Assembly (NCBI GenBank): GCA_016858145.1
Contig: JAEHOE010000068.1
Coordinates: 310,001 to 374,000 of the forward strand
Source of the DNA: Edaphochlamys debaryana
Taxonomy: Eukaryota > Chlorophyta > Chlorophyceae > Chlamydomonadales
Length of the DNA: 64,000 bases
Direction: 5' to 3'
Shown: piece by piece, positions 10,725 through 23,000 of the stretch
How positions within the stretch are numbered: the first letter of the stretch is position 1
How the letters are laid out: each line of letters begins with the position of its first letter
The notes under the pieces: generated by a model
The model's input: only the letters and a program-made list of their open reading frames with translations
Databases searched by the model: none
Told to the model about the DNA's origin: nothing
Program-made: the position numbers and the translations under genes

Positions 10725-13700
10725 TCAATCCCTTTCATGTTGCCGTCCTCCCTCGGCCCTTGATGCCGTACATCTCCGCCCGGTCCCACGCACCTCCTCC
10801 AGCTCGTTCACCATCTCGTCCATTACGAACTGGAAGCTGTACCATCGTACCTGCCGTACGGCATCGCACACAGAAGCGCGGCACGACACAAGCTCGGGGT
10901 GAGACAACCCCATGGGCAGGACGCAAGAGGCCGGCCGGAGGAGGCATGCCCATCCCCGGTGCACACCATTTGCACCCTCCTTTGCCGGCCTCCCCTCTCT
11001 CCACATCCTGCTTACATACCCCTCTCCCAGATGTGAAACCCCCCTCACAAACCCCCTTACAACCCCCTTTACAACCCCCCCTGTTAAACCCCAGCCCAGC
11101 CCACCCCACCTGCGCTAGGTAGCCCGCCTCCGTGGGAGGGAACATGACCTGCTCCCCCCCCTGCCCCGCACCCCCCGGACCCTCCCCGTCCGTGCTGGCC
11201 CGCACCAGCGCCTCCCGCCCCAGCAGGGCCGCCGCACTGGCTGCGGCCAGGGCCAGGGAGGGCGCCGGGGAGGGCACTGTGCTGGTCACAGCGGGGGCGG
11301 AGCCGGCGGCCGGAGCGCCTGCGGTGCCTCCGCCTCCGCCGGCGGTGCCCCCGCCTCCGCCTGCCCCTCCGGTGCCTCCGCCTCCGGTGCCTCCGCCGAG
11401 CGGGGAAGCGCCGGCGGCTGGGGCGTGGTAACCGTCGAGGGAGGGGCGGGCGGTGGAGGGTGCAGCGGTGGGAACGCCGTCCAGGGAGGGCCTGCGGGGG
11501 AGCAGGTCATGTGGAGTAGCTGTGAAGAAGTCGGATCCACTGCAAGTATGCAGTGCAGTTATGCTTGCATGTCTCCTCCCTCCGCTTCACAGAGTCACCC
11601 TCCCCTCCGTCCCGGAGGTCGACAGAGCATAAGTTGTAGCGCCCACATCCCACCGAATCATTCCCATGGCTTCTTTGAAGTTCGCGTAATCCCTGCATGC
11701 ACCCCGCCCCGCCCCACCTGGATGAAGAGCCGGGGCTGCCCCTGGCGCGGGCGAGCGGGTGGAAGGGTGAAAGGGCCGCCGCCGCCGCCGTCGCCGCCGC
11801 TGCTGCTGCCGCCGCCGCCGACGGCACAGCTCCCGCCGTCACCGCCGGTGTTGCAGTCGGCTGCACCGCTGGCGGCCCGTCTGTCGAAGGACTGCCGCGC
11901 TGGGTTTCGGAGACGAAGGGGCTCGCGCCCGGGCCCGCATGACTCATGCGGTCCGCGGCGTCGTGGACTTTGACCAGGTCAGACACGGAGCAGAGGGACG
12001 CCAGGTCGGGCTCGGAGGGGATGGTGGGCAGTGCCGTACGGCGGTGCATGGATCCACCGGAGGCCGAAACCGGCGGCAGCGGCGGAAGAGCCGCCGATGA
12101 ACCGAACGGGCCGCACGGCACGGCACCCACCGCCGCCGCCGGCTCGGATCCAGATCCAGCCGTTGGGGGTTGGGCGGACGCGAAGGTGAAACCGTCGAAG
12201 ATGTCGATCGTCTCGCTGCGTCCAATGGGGTGGCCGGAAGTGGCGCCGCCAAGCCCGGTCGGACCGGACACACCGGACGGCCTGCCGGACGCAACCGGTC
12301 CGGACCTGTCCGACGCAACCGACCCCTCTCGAGACACGAGGCTGGCCGCCGCCACACACCCCGCCCGCGCTGACGCGTCCCTTCCCTCGCTGGCGCCGGC
12401 GGCGTCGCCCTCTGCCCCAGCTTCCCCCGGGCCTGCCGCCGCCGCTGCTGCCGATTCGGCCGCCGCCGCTGCCGATCCGGCCGCCGCCGCCGCCGCCTGG
12501 ACTTGGCGGTGCCGCCGCGGCGGCAGCGCCATTGACACGTGAGCGCCAGGCTTGCCGCTGAGCAGCCGCGAGATGAACACGTGACCATCTTTGCCGCCGC
12601 CACCGTTGCCGCCGCCGCCGCCGCCGCTGGCCGCTGTCGAGATTGACTGCGTGCCGCTGCGCGCGAGCGCAAGGCCGCCGCCGCCGCTGGCACTGCCGTT
12701 GCCGTTGGCGGCGGCGGTGGAGCTGGCGGCGCCGCCAGCGGCGGTCGACGTCGACGTCGGCTGGCGGCCCAGCAGCGGAGTCGACTCCGACTCGGCCTTG
12801 GCGGCGGCGGCGACGATGGCGTAGTCGGCGGCGGCGGCGGCGGCGAAGACGGCCAGGCTGCTGCGGCCGCCGCCACCGCCGCCTCCGCCGCCGCTGACGC
12901 TGCGGTCTGCCAGGCTGGTGCGGCCGCTGCGGGTGCTGACGTCAGCCAGCGGCACGAGTCTGCGGGCAGGGCGGCAGGAAGGGTGGCTTAAAGTGCAGGT
13001 GCGCAAAGTAAAGGAGAAAAAGCGAGATCGAGGACACACAACGCCTCCCCTTCCCTGATCCTGAAGCCCCCCGAGTCTCACAGCGCACGTCGCCTTCACC
13101 CCTCTACACCCGCCGCACTCCTCCTGCCCCCCCACCCCCCACCCGAAACCTCCCCAGCCCCCACCCGCTGACTCCTCGCTGCAAGCCCCCCCGCGTCGAC
13201 GCCTCCTCCGCGCGCTCCAACCGCACGCTGACGTCACCGCCGCCGCCCCCCGTGCCCGCCGCCGCCAGCGTCACCGCCGCCGCCGCTGCCGCCGCCGCCG
13301 TCGCCGCGGATCGCACGGTGCCGCTCTTGGCGGTGGTGGTGGTGGCGCGGCGGCGCTTGACGCTGAACACGGCCTCGCGGGCCCTGTGATCCGAGATCTG
13401 AGGCACGAGAAAGGCAGGGGAAAGGCATGACGTAAGGGAAAGTTTGCACGGATGGATGGGAGCTGCCGACGACGTGTTGATGAAAGCAGAGGCAGGTACC
13501 ATGCGCCCATCCGTTCGGCCCGCAACGAGCAAGTGGCCCCCTTCACTTCCCCAGAAAACCGCCCACCTGAAGCAGGCAGTCCGTGACCTGGCCTAGGGTC
13601 AGCAGGTTGTCGACCTGCAGTGCGTGAAGAGCAATTGGCGGTTAGCGGTTGAATGTCGCCAGCAAGCTCGAGTGGTTTGCGGCTCGATCGTGAGCGCCAA

Positions 13701-16700
13701 GCGTCAACCACCAACCGTCTTGCTCGCTCCCGGGGGCCTCCTCACCTCGATGGTGGTTTCGTTGGGGAAGGCCTTGAGCAGATCCTGCAGGGGATCGGTT
13801 CAGACCGTTGGCCACTGCACAACTGCCAACCGCGAACCACCCATCCGGATCCCCATGTCGTACGTGTGCCGTACGTGTGCCGTACGCGCTCACTCACCAG
13901 GATTGCCGCCGACTGGTAGGTGGCTAGCTCGCTAAGCAGCTGCTTGGGGTAGCACAGGCGCAGAACGTCCTCCATCTCGCTGCCGAACCCCTCCTCGAAG
14001 TCCAGCAGCAGCGTCTGCGGAATGAAGGGGTGGTTGGTGGGTGATCTTCAAACGAACTGAAAACCGGAGAGAAAGGTGAGTAAGGGTGGCGCGAAGACCG
14101 CTTGGTGAACAAGTGTGTTAGGGGTGGAGCGAAAGGGGCCTTCAAGCCGGCAAGCCCAATGCGGGCAATGATGTCCAGAGCGTTGGGCCCGTCGTTCCTG
14201 AGGGCCAGAGAGCAGCCCCAACTGGCGGAACGCTACTGCCCCAGTCCGTCACCGCCCTCTCACGCCTCCAGGCGGCCCCCCACCCACCGACCCACCCACC
14301 CACCCACCCACAGCATCCTCGCCACCCTCCGCAGGCACGTGGCCATCTGCTCCAGGTCGTGCTTGGGCACCTGCCAGCGGCCCCGCACCGGCCACCAGTG
14401 CACGCCTGGAAGAGGGGGAGCGGGGCAGGGGGAAGGGGCGGGGTGGGGGAGTCGAGGACGGCCGAGTGTTTGAAATTCCTATCTCCTGTGTCGCCTCCTA
14501 CACCACCAAGCAGGCCCTGTACCGCGCTCAACCTGCATCCCGCACACCCCTTGCTGTGCCCCCCCCCGCCCCCCCTTACCGGGCAGGAAGAAGTAGTGGC
14601 CCCAGCAGTGCCACACGTACACCTCCCCCTTGATCTGCCCCAGATGCTCGTCCACCCGCCCCAGGGTGCCGTACAGGGCCGTGAAGAGGCGCTCGATGGC
14701 GGCCTCGCGCTTGTCCTGGGGGGGGAGGGGGCAGGGGTGTGTGCAGCATTCCGCAAGATACCGGCAAGACAGGCCCCAAATACAACCGCTTATAGCTGAT
14801 AACTCTATGCATACGCCCCCCCCCCCCCCGAAACCCCCCGCCCCCTGCCTCACCAGCTCCTCGTCCCGCGCCGCCACCACCGGCCACCACTACGAGCCAT
14901 CCACCAACACCACCCGCCAGGGTCCCACTTCCGGGTTCGCTTCTACCGTCTTGCTATGAATATCACCCCCCGCCCCCTCACCAGCTCCTCGTCCCTGTCC
15001 GCCACCACGGCCAGTAGGTCCAGTGCCTCGCTGCTCAGCTCCCCGGCACCGCCCGCGCGGAGGCCGGGCTTGCGGGGGGCCAGGCCCGGGTCGGAGGCGC
15101 TGGGGGGTGGGGTGGGGGGGCAGGGGTTGGGGGGCAGGGGCGGGGGGTTGGGGGTTGGGGGTTGGGGCGGGGTGATGGCGGACGGGGTGGGGGGTGAGGG
15201 GGACGAGCGGAAGGAGTAACTATGCTGGGTGAGGGCAGACGGTGAGAGGTGTTTGGACGGGTGTTGGACCGGGCGGTGGTGACGTGCGCCCCTTGGGAGC
15301 GGGAGACCAGCACATACGCCATACCAAACGTTACCAAACCATGGGGGGCCCTCCGTCAGCACCCCAGCGTCCGCTGTGAACCCCCCAAGTGTCCCCCGTT
15401 GCCCCCCCCCCCCCATCCGGCGGCCCCACCTGTGCACCAGGTCGGGGCTGGAGCCCCAGGGCGAGGGCGGGGCCCCCCCCGCCGCCCCCTGCCTGCGGCC
15501 CCCCAGCATGCCGGAGTAGCCGTGGCGGTGGTGCTTGCGGAAGTGGCTGGGGGGGGGTGGGTGGGTTGGGGTTGGGGCGGCGGGCGTGATTCAGAGACCG
15601 ACTGTACCCCGCTGCGGAAGTGGCTGGGGGCAGACGGCGTGGAGTCTGGGAATAGGCAGATACCGTAATACCGTAGGAAGAAGATTACAGCGGCTAAGGG
15701 TATGGCACGGCGGGATCAGCTCATTGCGGATGGCTTGGGGGAGGGAGAGGAGACCTACCCCCCTGCAACCTGTATTCCCTTTCCTCCCCCGGCATTAGGG
15801 TTTCGTCCCTACGCCCTCATCTGACCCTCCCCTCCGCCCCCTCCCTCCTTTACCCACTCACTGCTGCCCGTGCTTTTCCCCCAGCATGCCTCCCATGGAC
15901 CAGACCTGGGGGCAGTGAAAGGGGGCAGAGGAGAGGATGCTAGACCTGCAGCCCACGTGCCCCCATCAGAAATACGTAAGCGCCGGACTTACCTCTGGCC
16001 TGGCCGCAACCCCTCGACCCTCAATCCCGCTCAGCGTTCCTGACCTCACCCCCAACTCTCGCCCGCCCCGTGCCCCAGCTCCAAACGCACAGCCCCCTCC
16101 CCCCACCCCCCCACCCGCCCCCATCCCGCACCTCTCTGTTTAGGTCGTGCAGCTCCCTCAGGGCCTTGCGCATCTCCCGCAGCGCCTCAATGCTGGCGGA
16201 GCGGGGCAGCACCGCCACCGCCAGCAGCACACCGAACAGGCCGCCGGCAAAGATGCCTGATAGGGGGGGGAGGTGGGAGGGGGAGGGGGAGGGGGAGGCG
16301 GCGGGTGATCTTCGGAGCATTGGAGAGCGAAGGAAGAGATTAGGGGGGGGGGTTAGTAGCGGGAGGGAGGGACCTTGGGAGGGCGAAACGGGACTGCCAC
16401 CGCCAAGAGCACACGGAGGGAGGGTACATTGCAAGGCGCCGGCACGGCGACTGGCTCAGGGTTATGGCAACCGAAAGGATGCACGGGGGCTCTGTCTCCA
16501 CGGATCGCTTCCCCCCTGGCTTAGTAGAGGCCCCGCCCGCTTACCTCCGACGCGCATAAGGGCGAGCAGGAAGGCACCTGGAGGGGAGGGCAGGGTATGT
16601 GGGGCGGGGACAGCAGGCAGATCAGAAACAAGCTTCTCACTCCTCCTCTGCTGCCCTATATGCCGGACCTTTTGCGGGAGTTCAAGGCAAGGGGCCCTGA

Positions 16701-19263
16701 CCGCCCGAACCTGCCGTACCTTTCTCCGGCTTTGCGCCGTACGCCACGATGACGTACGTCAGCTGTACGAACCTGGCCAGCTGGTCCATGGACTTCTTGT
16801 ACGCCTGGGGGTGGGGGGTGGGATGGGGTGGGGGAGGCGGTTGGCCGCATCGGAGAGATGTGTGCCTCATCGCCTCTGCTTCCCCACCCACCCCAGCTCT
16901 CCGCAGTGTCGGCCCTTGCACCCAGCAGCTGCTCTCCGAGCCGCTCGCGGTGCTGGCAACCCACAAAGCATCTGGGCCCCTCCAAACCGCACGCCCCCCC
17001 GTTCACCAGGTAGGTGGTGGCGTCCACAGTCCCTGGTCCCTGGGTGAAGCAGGCCGCCCCTGTCCGGGGCGTTGCCAACCCCAAGTCCCCCCGCCCCTGA
17101 GCACCTGCTCTGAGAGTCACCCCCAGGCCTTCCCCCCCTTCCCATACACACAAGCCCCCCGGGTTCGCGCTTTTTGCTGCTTAAGGTTCATTAGCAATCA
17201 CTAATCAGGGCCAGCACACACCAAGGGCCACCCACCAGGTAGGTGGTGGCGACCACGGTGGTGGCCGCCCCACAGCTGATGAACACGCCCGCGGCGCGGT
17301 GCGAGAAGAGGTGGTACCTGGGCGGGGGGGGGGGCGAGGGAGGCATGTGGGGGCGCGCAAGGGCATGCGAGGCGACCTGTCGCAGACCCACACGAGGGCC
17401 TCGCTTCCCCCCAGGTGGATGCCCGCTGTCGTTTGCCTGACACCCGGCGGGAAGGCGGGTGGCGGGCCTAACCCACCCGCCCTCCTCACACCCTCGCCAG
17501 GGTTTAAGCAAAGCGCAATGCAGCGCAAGGCACGAGCGCCAGGGTTTGAGCCCGGGGTTAGCCTAACTCTATGTAACCCAACTGCCCCCCGCAGCTGCCG
17601 CCTCGGTAAGGCGAGTGACGGGCCTAGACCCAACCGTCCTCCTCAACCCACGCCAGGGCGTAAGCCCAGGCTAAGCCTCATCCTACTTCTACACCCTCCT
17701 CCAAACGCTGCCGCCTCCCCCGGCTCACCCGATGGTGAATGCGATGTACGCCACCCCTCCCCCCACCAGGGTGCCCAGCAGGCGGTCGAAGGCCACCTGC
17801 CCACAAGGAGGTGAGCGAGGGGCGGCAGCAGCGGCGGATAAGCCCCCTGCCCTGTCACAGCCGTCGTGTGGTATGCGGCAGCAGGCCAACGACCCCCCTC
17901 CCCCCCCCGAGCAGAGCCGACCGCTCTCTCCCGCCCCCCCACCGGGGGCCAAAGGAGTGGACAGGCCTCGCCTGCGCCGCCCTGCCCTCTCAACGCACGA
18001 CGGGGGCCCCAGAGAGACCCGGGGCCTCCCCTGTAGAAACCTCCAGACCTGGGGCCTTCCCTTGGAACTCAGCTGTCAGGACGCCGAGCCTCACGGTCCC
18101 ACGCATCACCTCACGACCCCAAGCCTCGCCCCACCACGCCCCAAAGCCCCACCTGCGCCACCTTGCCGATCAGCGGCGCCGTCACCACGATGCAGGTGAT
18201 GGCCGCCCAGTTGCAGCTCTTCTGGAAGTTGTCCGCAAGCGTGTGTTGCTCTGTGGGCCCCGCACGACACACGGCCGGGAAGAAGGGGCATGTCGTTGCC
18301 GGGGTACCGGCGCTCCGTCGCACCCAGCCGGCCCCTGACCCCGCACGCACTGGGGGCGCTTCAAGCGCGCTGCACTCCCCTGCGTCACCTGAATTTTAGT
18401 GCGGTTGCAGCATTGCCTTGAAGTACTTCGGACCTGAACTTATACCCCCACCTGAGTCCCACTGGCGCATACGGTACGGCCGCAGGCTACGGTGTCCGGC
18501 CAGGATGCCCTGTTGCCTAGGCTCCAGCACAGTACCGCTATTGGCGCATGCGGGCACAACGGCACCACAACACGCCACACCTCTGTGCCACTGCCAATCA
18601 CCCTCCTGAGGCCTGACCCCCTCCGTTCCAGCACCCCCCGTTCTGGCCTCCCTACAAAAGCCCTCCACTACATGCCATGGCCCATGATGCAACAGCCTAG
18701 AGCCAGGGTCCGTCTTTGCTTCGTTTCGCCTTCCGCGCTGCTTCTTGCCTTCTGCCCCTCCCCTCAGGGCACTGAGGGGGCCTAGCCAATCAATAACTCC
18801 CGCCAACACAGGGCCCATCATGCCCACCTGGCGACCACTGTAAGCAGTGGCCCAAGAGACCGAAGAAGAGCATGGCAAGGCCCAGCCGCGTAGCGCGCCG
18901 CTGCCAGTCCGGGACCTGCGAGCAGCAGTCATGCGGCACACAAGAGGATTCGTACTCGTTTTTGAGTGAACTCAACGGCGCTCCTAGCCGTGGCGCTTCA
19001 CGGTACAGGCACTTGCTGCCGTGTGAGTCCTGCAACCCTTGCGCCCGCCCTCACAACCGCCCTCTGCCCCGGACCCTGGCTTGTAGGTGCATATCACCGA
19101 CCTTGGTGATATCAAGCCGGATAGATTTGGGGATAGCTTGCGCTATATCGTGGGTAAGCTCATGGGTCAGCTGCGTGACCCTTCCCAGGGCGCCTGAGAA
19201 GCTTGCAGCACCGCGCGGGGAGCCCCCAGTGGGGCCCGCGCTCGCCGGGTTCCGCATTGGCAT
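10725..19263 (-). CDS. FUSC/ALMT-like multi-pass membrane transporter
   Basis: Probable anion or aromatic-acid transporter of the FUSC/ArAE/ALMT group; substrate unknown. Modelled minus-strand exons: 19263-19102, 18915-18828 (possibly from 19029), 18250-18153, 17796-17729, 17317-17236, 16804-16720, 16577-16545, 16256-16132, 15905-15862, 15546-15430, 15099-14982, 14715-14580, 14405-14308, 14014-13898, 13784-13746, 13614-13567, 13397-13165, 12959-11718, 11491-11110 and 10850-10725. They join in frame to about 1146 aa. The N-terminal part holds about six hydrophobic segments, including LGLAMLFFGLLGH, NWAAITCIVVTAPLIGKV, RLLGTLVGGGVAYIAF and GGIFAGGLFGVLLAVAVLP. The R-x2-GT-x2-G pattern in RLLGTLVGGG is the family hallmark. 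A cytosolic helical region follows (SIEALREMRKALRELHDLN), then ~550 residues rich in Ala, Gly and Ser. The ATG at 19263 is the first in-frame Met of an exon ending RLDITK. The last exon may instead splice onward after NELEE. Confidence 0.78.
11290..11405 (-). repeat. Gly-rich short tandem repeat inside the transporter coding region
   Basis: Imperfect GGCGGAGGCACCGGA-type units encode repeated GGGTGG-like peptides in the next-to-last exon of the transporter model. The period is a multiple of three, so length changes would keep the frame. Confidence 0.6.
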
Positions 19264-20068
19264 TACGAAATCTGGATCCTGTGAGGCCACGGCAGTGGGA
19301 TGAGGGTGGTGTGGATGAAGAGGGAGATGGTCAGGGAAGCTGGGGGGGAAGGCGGGTGCGAAAGCGGGGCGGGGGGTACCGCCCGAGTGTTGCAGGGCTG
19401 CCCATGACCGACTGGAGCCGTGCCGCCGCCGAGGCCCCGCACCCTGACCCCAGAGCCTTAGCAGCTGTCAGCATAGGCGACTGGGAGGGGTTCAGGGGGG
19501 TGTAGCAGCAATATTCGCACCTGCCCGCGCTGTTGATGGCTTCTCCGAGCTCGACGGAGCGCCGCGTCTATACGCCCCAAGCGCTAAGTAAGCAAGTAAG
19601 ATGGATGAAAGTCCGGTCGCGGACCTGTGCACGCGCACGTAAGGGTCGGCGAGTCGCGACCATTGCCTAACGTGACACGACCATGTGCCTGGTGTCTGCA
19701 AGCTTGATTGTTTCCTTACTGACAGTCTGAATCAGAAAGAGTCGAGGAGGAGAGCGCGTGAGGCGACTCCATGCAGCGGTCGGGATGGAACTGCCTTGCC
19801 CTCGGCCTGGCAGTCGTCTTCACTATTCTTTGCCAGCAGCTTAGACCGACTGAGCTGAAGCCATCCTATCAATCCCCGACCATTAGGAAGGTTGAAGCGT
19901 GACCGCGGCCCTGAAGCCTATTTCACAGTCGCTGGCTGCTTTTCTACACTATCTCGATACCTCTTCGCACTTGAGAAGCATTGACACATCGCGTCGCTCG
20001 CTTCGAGTTGGAAAATGCCTCGGCCATAGTGCGCCGCGCGGCAGGGGTCCCTTCAGGGACCCTTAAGG
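19264..20068. promoter_or_regulatory. Shared divergent promoter region (transporter / prohead-protease-like gene)
   Basis: About 800 bp separate the start codons of two genes pointing away from each other, so both promoters must lie here. No element was recognised with confidence. A 43-codon open frame from the ATG at 19771 to the stop at 19902 precedes the plus-strand gene and begins with a signal-peptide-like stretch (CLALGLAVVFTILC); it could be an upstream ORF or an alternative first exon. Confidence 0.4.
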
Positions 20069-23000
20069 ATGGTTTTCAGCTGCTTTGGCATCGGGCCTTG
20101 TTGCCAAGCGCCCCTCGTTCCGGACGACCACACTGAGCTCAGCCGAGAAGAGGTACGCTTGGCCTGCGCGTCTGCACGCCTGTCGCTTGACACTGACGCA
20201 GCTTGGGCCCCGTGCAGCTCAAACGACTGTATGAGCGGTCGATTAGCCTCAACGGAGGACGACTCTATGTGCATGGTGAGCTTTCCCTGGGGCTGCCACT
20301 GCGAGGCCGCGTCGCAGCCAACAAGCGCCCACGTCCTTGCAGGCATCTTTGCACGGGCAAATACGCGAAATAACAACAAGCGCGTGTACCCAAAGGTGCG
20401 CTTCCTGCCGGGGGCGCATGTCCGTTGAGTGCCGCGCCTGCTCGCTGCGAGGCCAGGGCTCTTGGGCCTCGGGTATGGCTGCTGACGCTCAGCCCACTGC
20501 CGCGCCTGCAGCACATCCTGGAGCGGGAGGTCTCGCGGTTTGAGGCTGAGCACATTGTGCCCGGCACCGCGCTTGGGGAACTCGACCATCCCAACTACGC
20601 CTCCAAATACTTCAAATGCTTGAACTTGCCCAACGTCAGCCATCAGGTGAGGGCACCGTCTGGTGTCGAGTGGCCCGCAGTTACGACCCCTCAGCCGTTC
20701 GAGCCTGCGGGCAACAGCCCAGCCGCTTGAGCAGCAGCTCCAGCGGGGATGGCCCATGGAGGACGAGGTCTGGGGGCAGGGGTACAGCAAGCCGCAGCAG
20801 CCGGAGCAACAGCCCCTGGCTGGTGGCAGGGGCGCTGCAGGCCGGCCCGCCCCCTTCCTGGCACTCGAAAGCCGCCCGCACAGCAGCCCAGCAAACGGCC
20901 AGAGCTGGGCTAGCCGCGGCGAGATCTGGACTTGTCGCCGCAGCACGCGCCGCAGGGGGGGGGGATCGGGCCGGTGTAAGCGCCTAGGCGGCACCACCAT
21001 GGCCTTTTGGCGCCCTGGCCCCGCCGTGGCATGGGCGGTGGCTGCTACTGTCGGGACTGCTGCCGCCAGCGCGGGTGGCTCGCTGCCTGCCCTCAGCGAC
21101 GCTCCTCGGAACGGGAGGCCTGCGCAGCAGCGTCTGGCCCTCTCCGCCCCGCTCTAGGCCGCGGGCTGTGGTCGGCCGCGGCTTGTGACGGCTTGGCGAC
21201 GGCCAGCGACGGCGCGCCAGGGTGCGACGAGGCGAGGCCTGCCCGGTCCGCTGGGCGGGCCGTCGCTGGGCCCCGTCGGACGTGCCAGCAATGGCGCGGG
21301 AGGCCTGGCGCTCGCGCAGGGTCGCAGGGTTACGGCTGCAACCCCTGGTTGCCGTGGTTGCGGTCGGTCGGTGCAGCGGCGACCGCCGCTTGCGACTCGT
21401 CGCAGACCGGCGGCAGAGGGGGCGGTGGGCCGCAGGCCCAGCTTGCAAGGGTCAAACGCCTCGCGGCACCCCGTCCAGAGAACTTTGGGGCCGGTTTCCT
21501 GTGGCGTGTGGCGCAGGCCGCATGGCTCGTAGCCCGCTCGGGTTGGGTAGCAGCCGGCCGTGGGGGCGCGGGGCGGTGCGCCGGGCCCTGCCCCGAAGGA
21601 CCCACGCCCTGTCCCGAAGGGCCCCGCCCTGCAGCGCGGCCCCGCAGCGCGCTGTGCGTTCACAGCTTCCCTTCCGATGGTCCCATTGAGCTCGCCTTGC
21701 GGCGGGCCGCTTGGGCCTCGGGCGTCCGCTGCTGGAGCGGAGAGAAACCGCCCTGCGCCGCTGGGCCGCGGCTGTGTCTGCGGTGGCCGTCAGCAGCTGG
21801 ATGGGCGCTGGCGATCGCAGCCAGCCAGGGAGCGGCACGCTCGCCTGCTTCGGGCGTTCAGGCGCCCTGCAAGGAGGCCGCTAGGGGGCCAGGCGTGCCT
21901 GCCGCTGCCCGGCAGCCCTGCCCCCACCAGCAGCCGACTGCTTGGGCTGGCCTCGCGACAGCCGGCCACAGCTGGCCGTGGCCTCAGCAGTCAGCACATG
22001 ACCCGACGCCGCCAACGCGTCCACAGTGTTGCCCAGCTTTTGACCTGCCCGGGCATAGCCCTGCTCTGCCCGACCCCGGCGTGTGCCCCCTCTGTCCCCC
22101 TGCCTGTGCCCCAGGTGCTGGAGGTGGCGTGGAAGGGCGACCAGCTGTGGGGCACCATCGAGGTGCTGCCCACGCCCTCGGGGCTGCTGCTGTGGGAGCT
22201 GTACTCGAGGGTGAGCGGCCCTGCAGGCACGGACACGCCGCCGCGAGCACGCGGGCACACTGCACTGCAGCGGGCGGGGACTGGGGACTGGGGTCGGCCG
22301 CGTCTACGTTCTACGTACGGTACTCCGGCCGCTGGGCTCTGGGCATTGGGTGCTACTGGCGCGAGACGTGCCGCGCCTCCGGCTATGCGCCCTTCCTACT
22401 CGGAAAGCCCGGCTCACGCCTTCCCGTTCCTTTGCCCCGCCCCGCCCTCTCCCCCCTCACGCTCCGCCCAGGGCGTCAAGCTGGGCCCACCCACCCACCC
22501 ACCATTCCCTGAGCGTCGGCGCGATCCCGTTCAGCAACAAACACCCCCTCTTCCCCCCACCCCGCCCTCTCCCCCGCCCCCCTCCGCCCAGGGCGTCAAG
22601 CTGGGCGTGTCCTCACGCGGCTGGGCCTCGCTCCGCTCCGACCCCGCCTCCAAGTGCGTGTTCGTGGACGACGACTTTGAGCTCATCACCTTTGACTTCG
22701 TCACGGAGCCCTCCACGCGCGGGGCCTACCTGGCGCCTGTGCAGCGCAAGTACAAGCGGACCGTGCCGGATCAGCAGAAGGTGCGCGGGGGAGAAGGGTG
22801 GTGGGTCGGGGCTGGGGCGGGGGCGGGGCAGATGGGCAGGGGGAAAGGGCTGAGGCGTGCCGGGTGCTGGACGGGCTTTGTCCGGGGAGGCACGACGAGG
22901 GGAGGGGTGCTGTCGGGATTGCTCGAGATGGAGTTCCAAACCGCTTTTGCCCCTTCACTCCGCTGCTGCTTTTCGCCTCCAGATGGTGTCCATCTCGCAC

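Noticed and set aside
16982..17153. Extra transporter exon encoding DATTYLVNGG
   Set aside because: It duplicates the edge of the neighbouring exon (VATTYLVGG), and including it would break the frame; treated as an exon-edge duplication.
17535..17560. tRNA T-arm-like GGTTTGAGCCC
   Set aside because: No matching acceptor stem, anticodon arm or D arm can be drawn around it; it is part of an intronic repeat.
21007..22512. Long open frames up to 501 codons on both strands inside the long intron
   Set aside because: Extreme GC content keeps several frames open at once. None has motifs or splice support, and the flanking exons join in phase without them.
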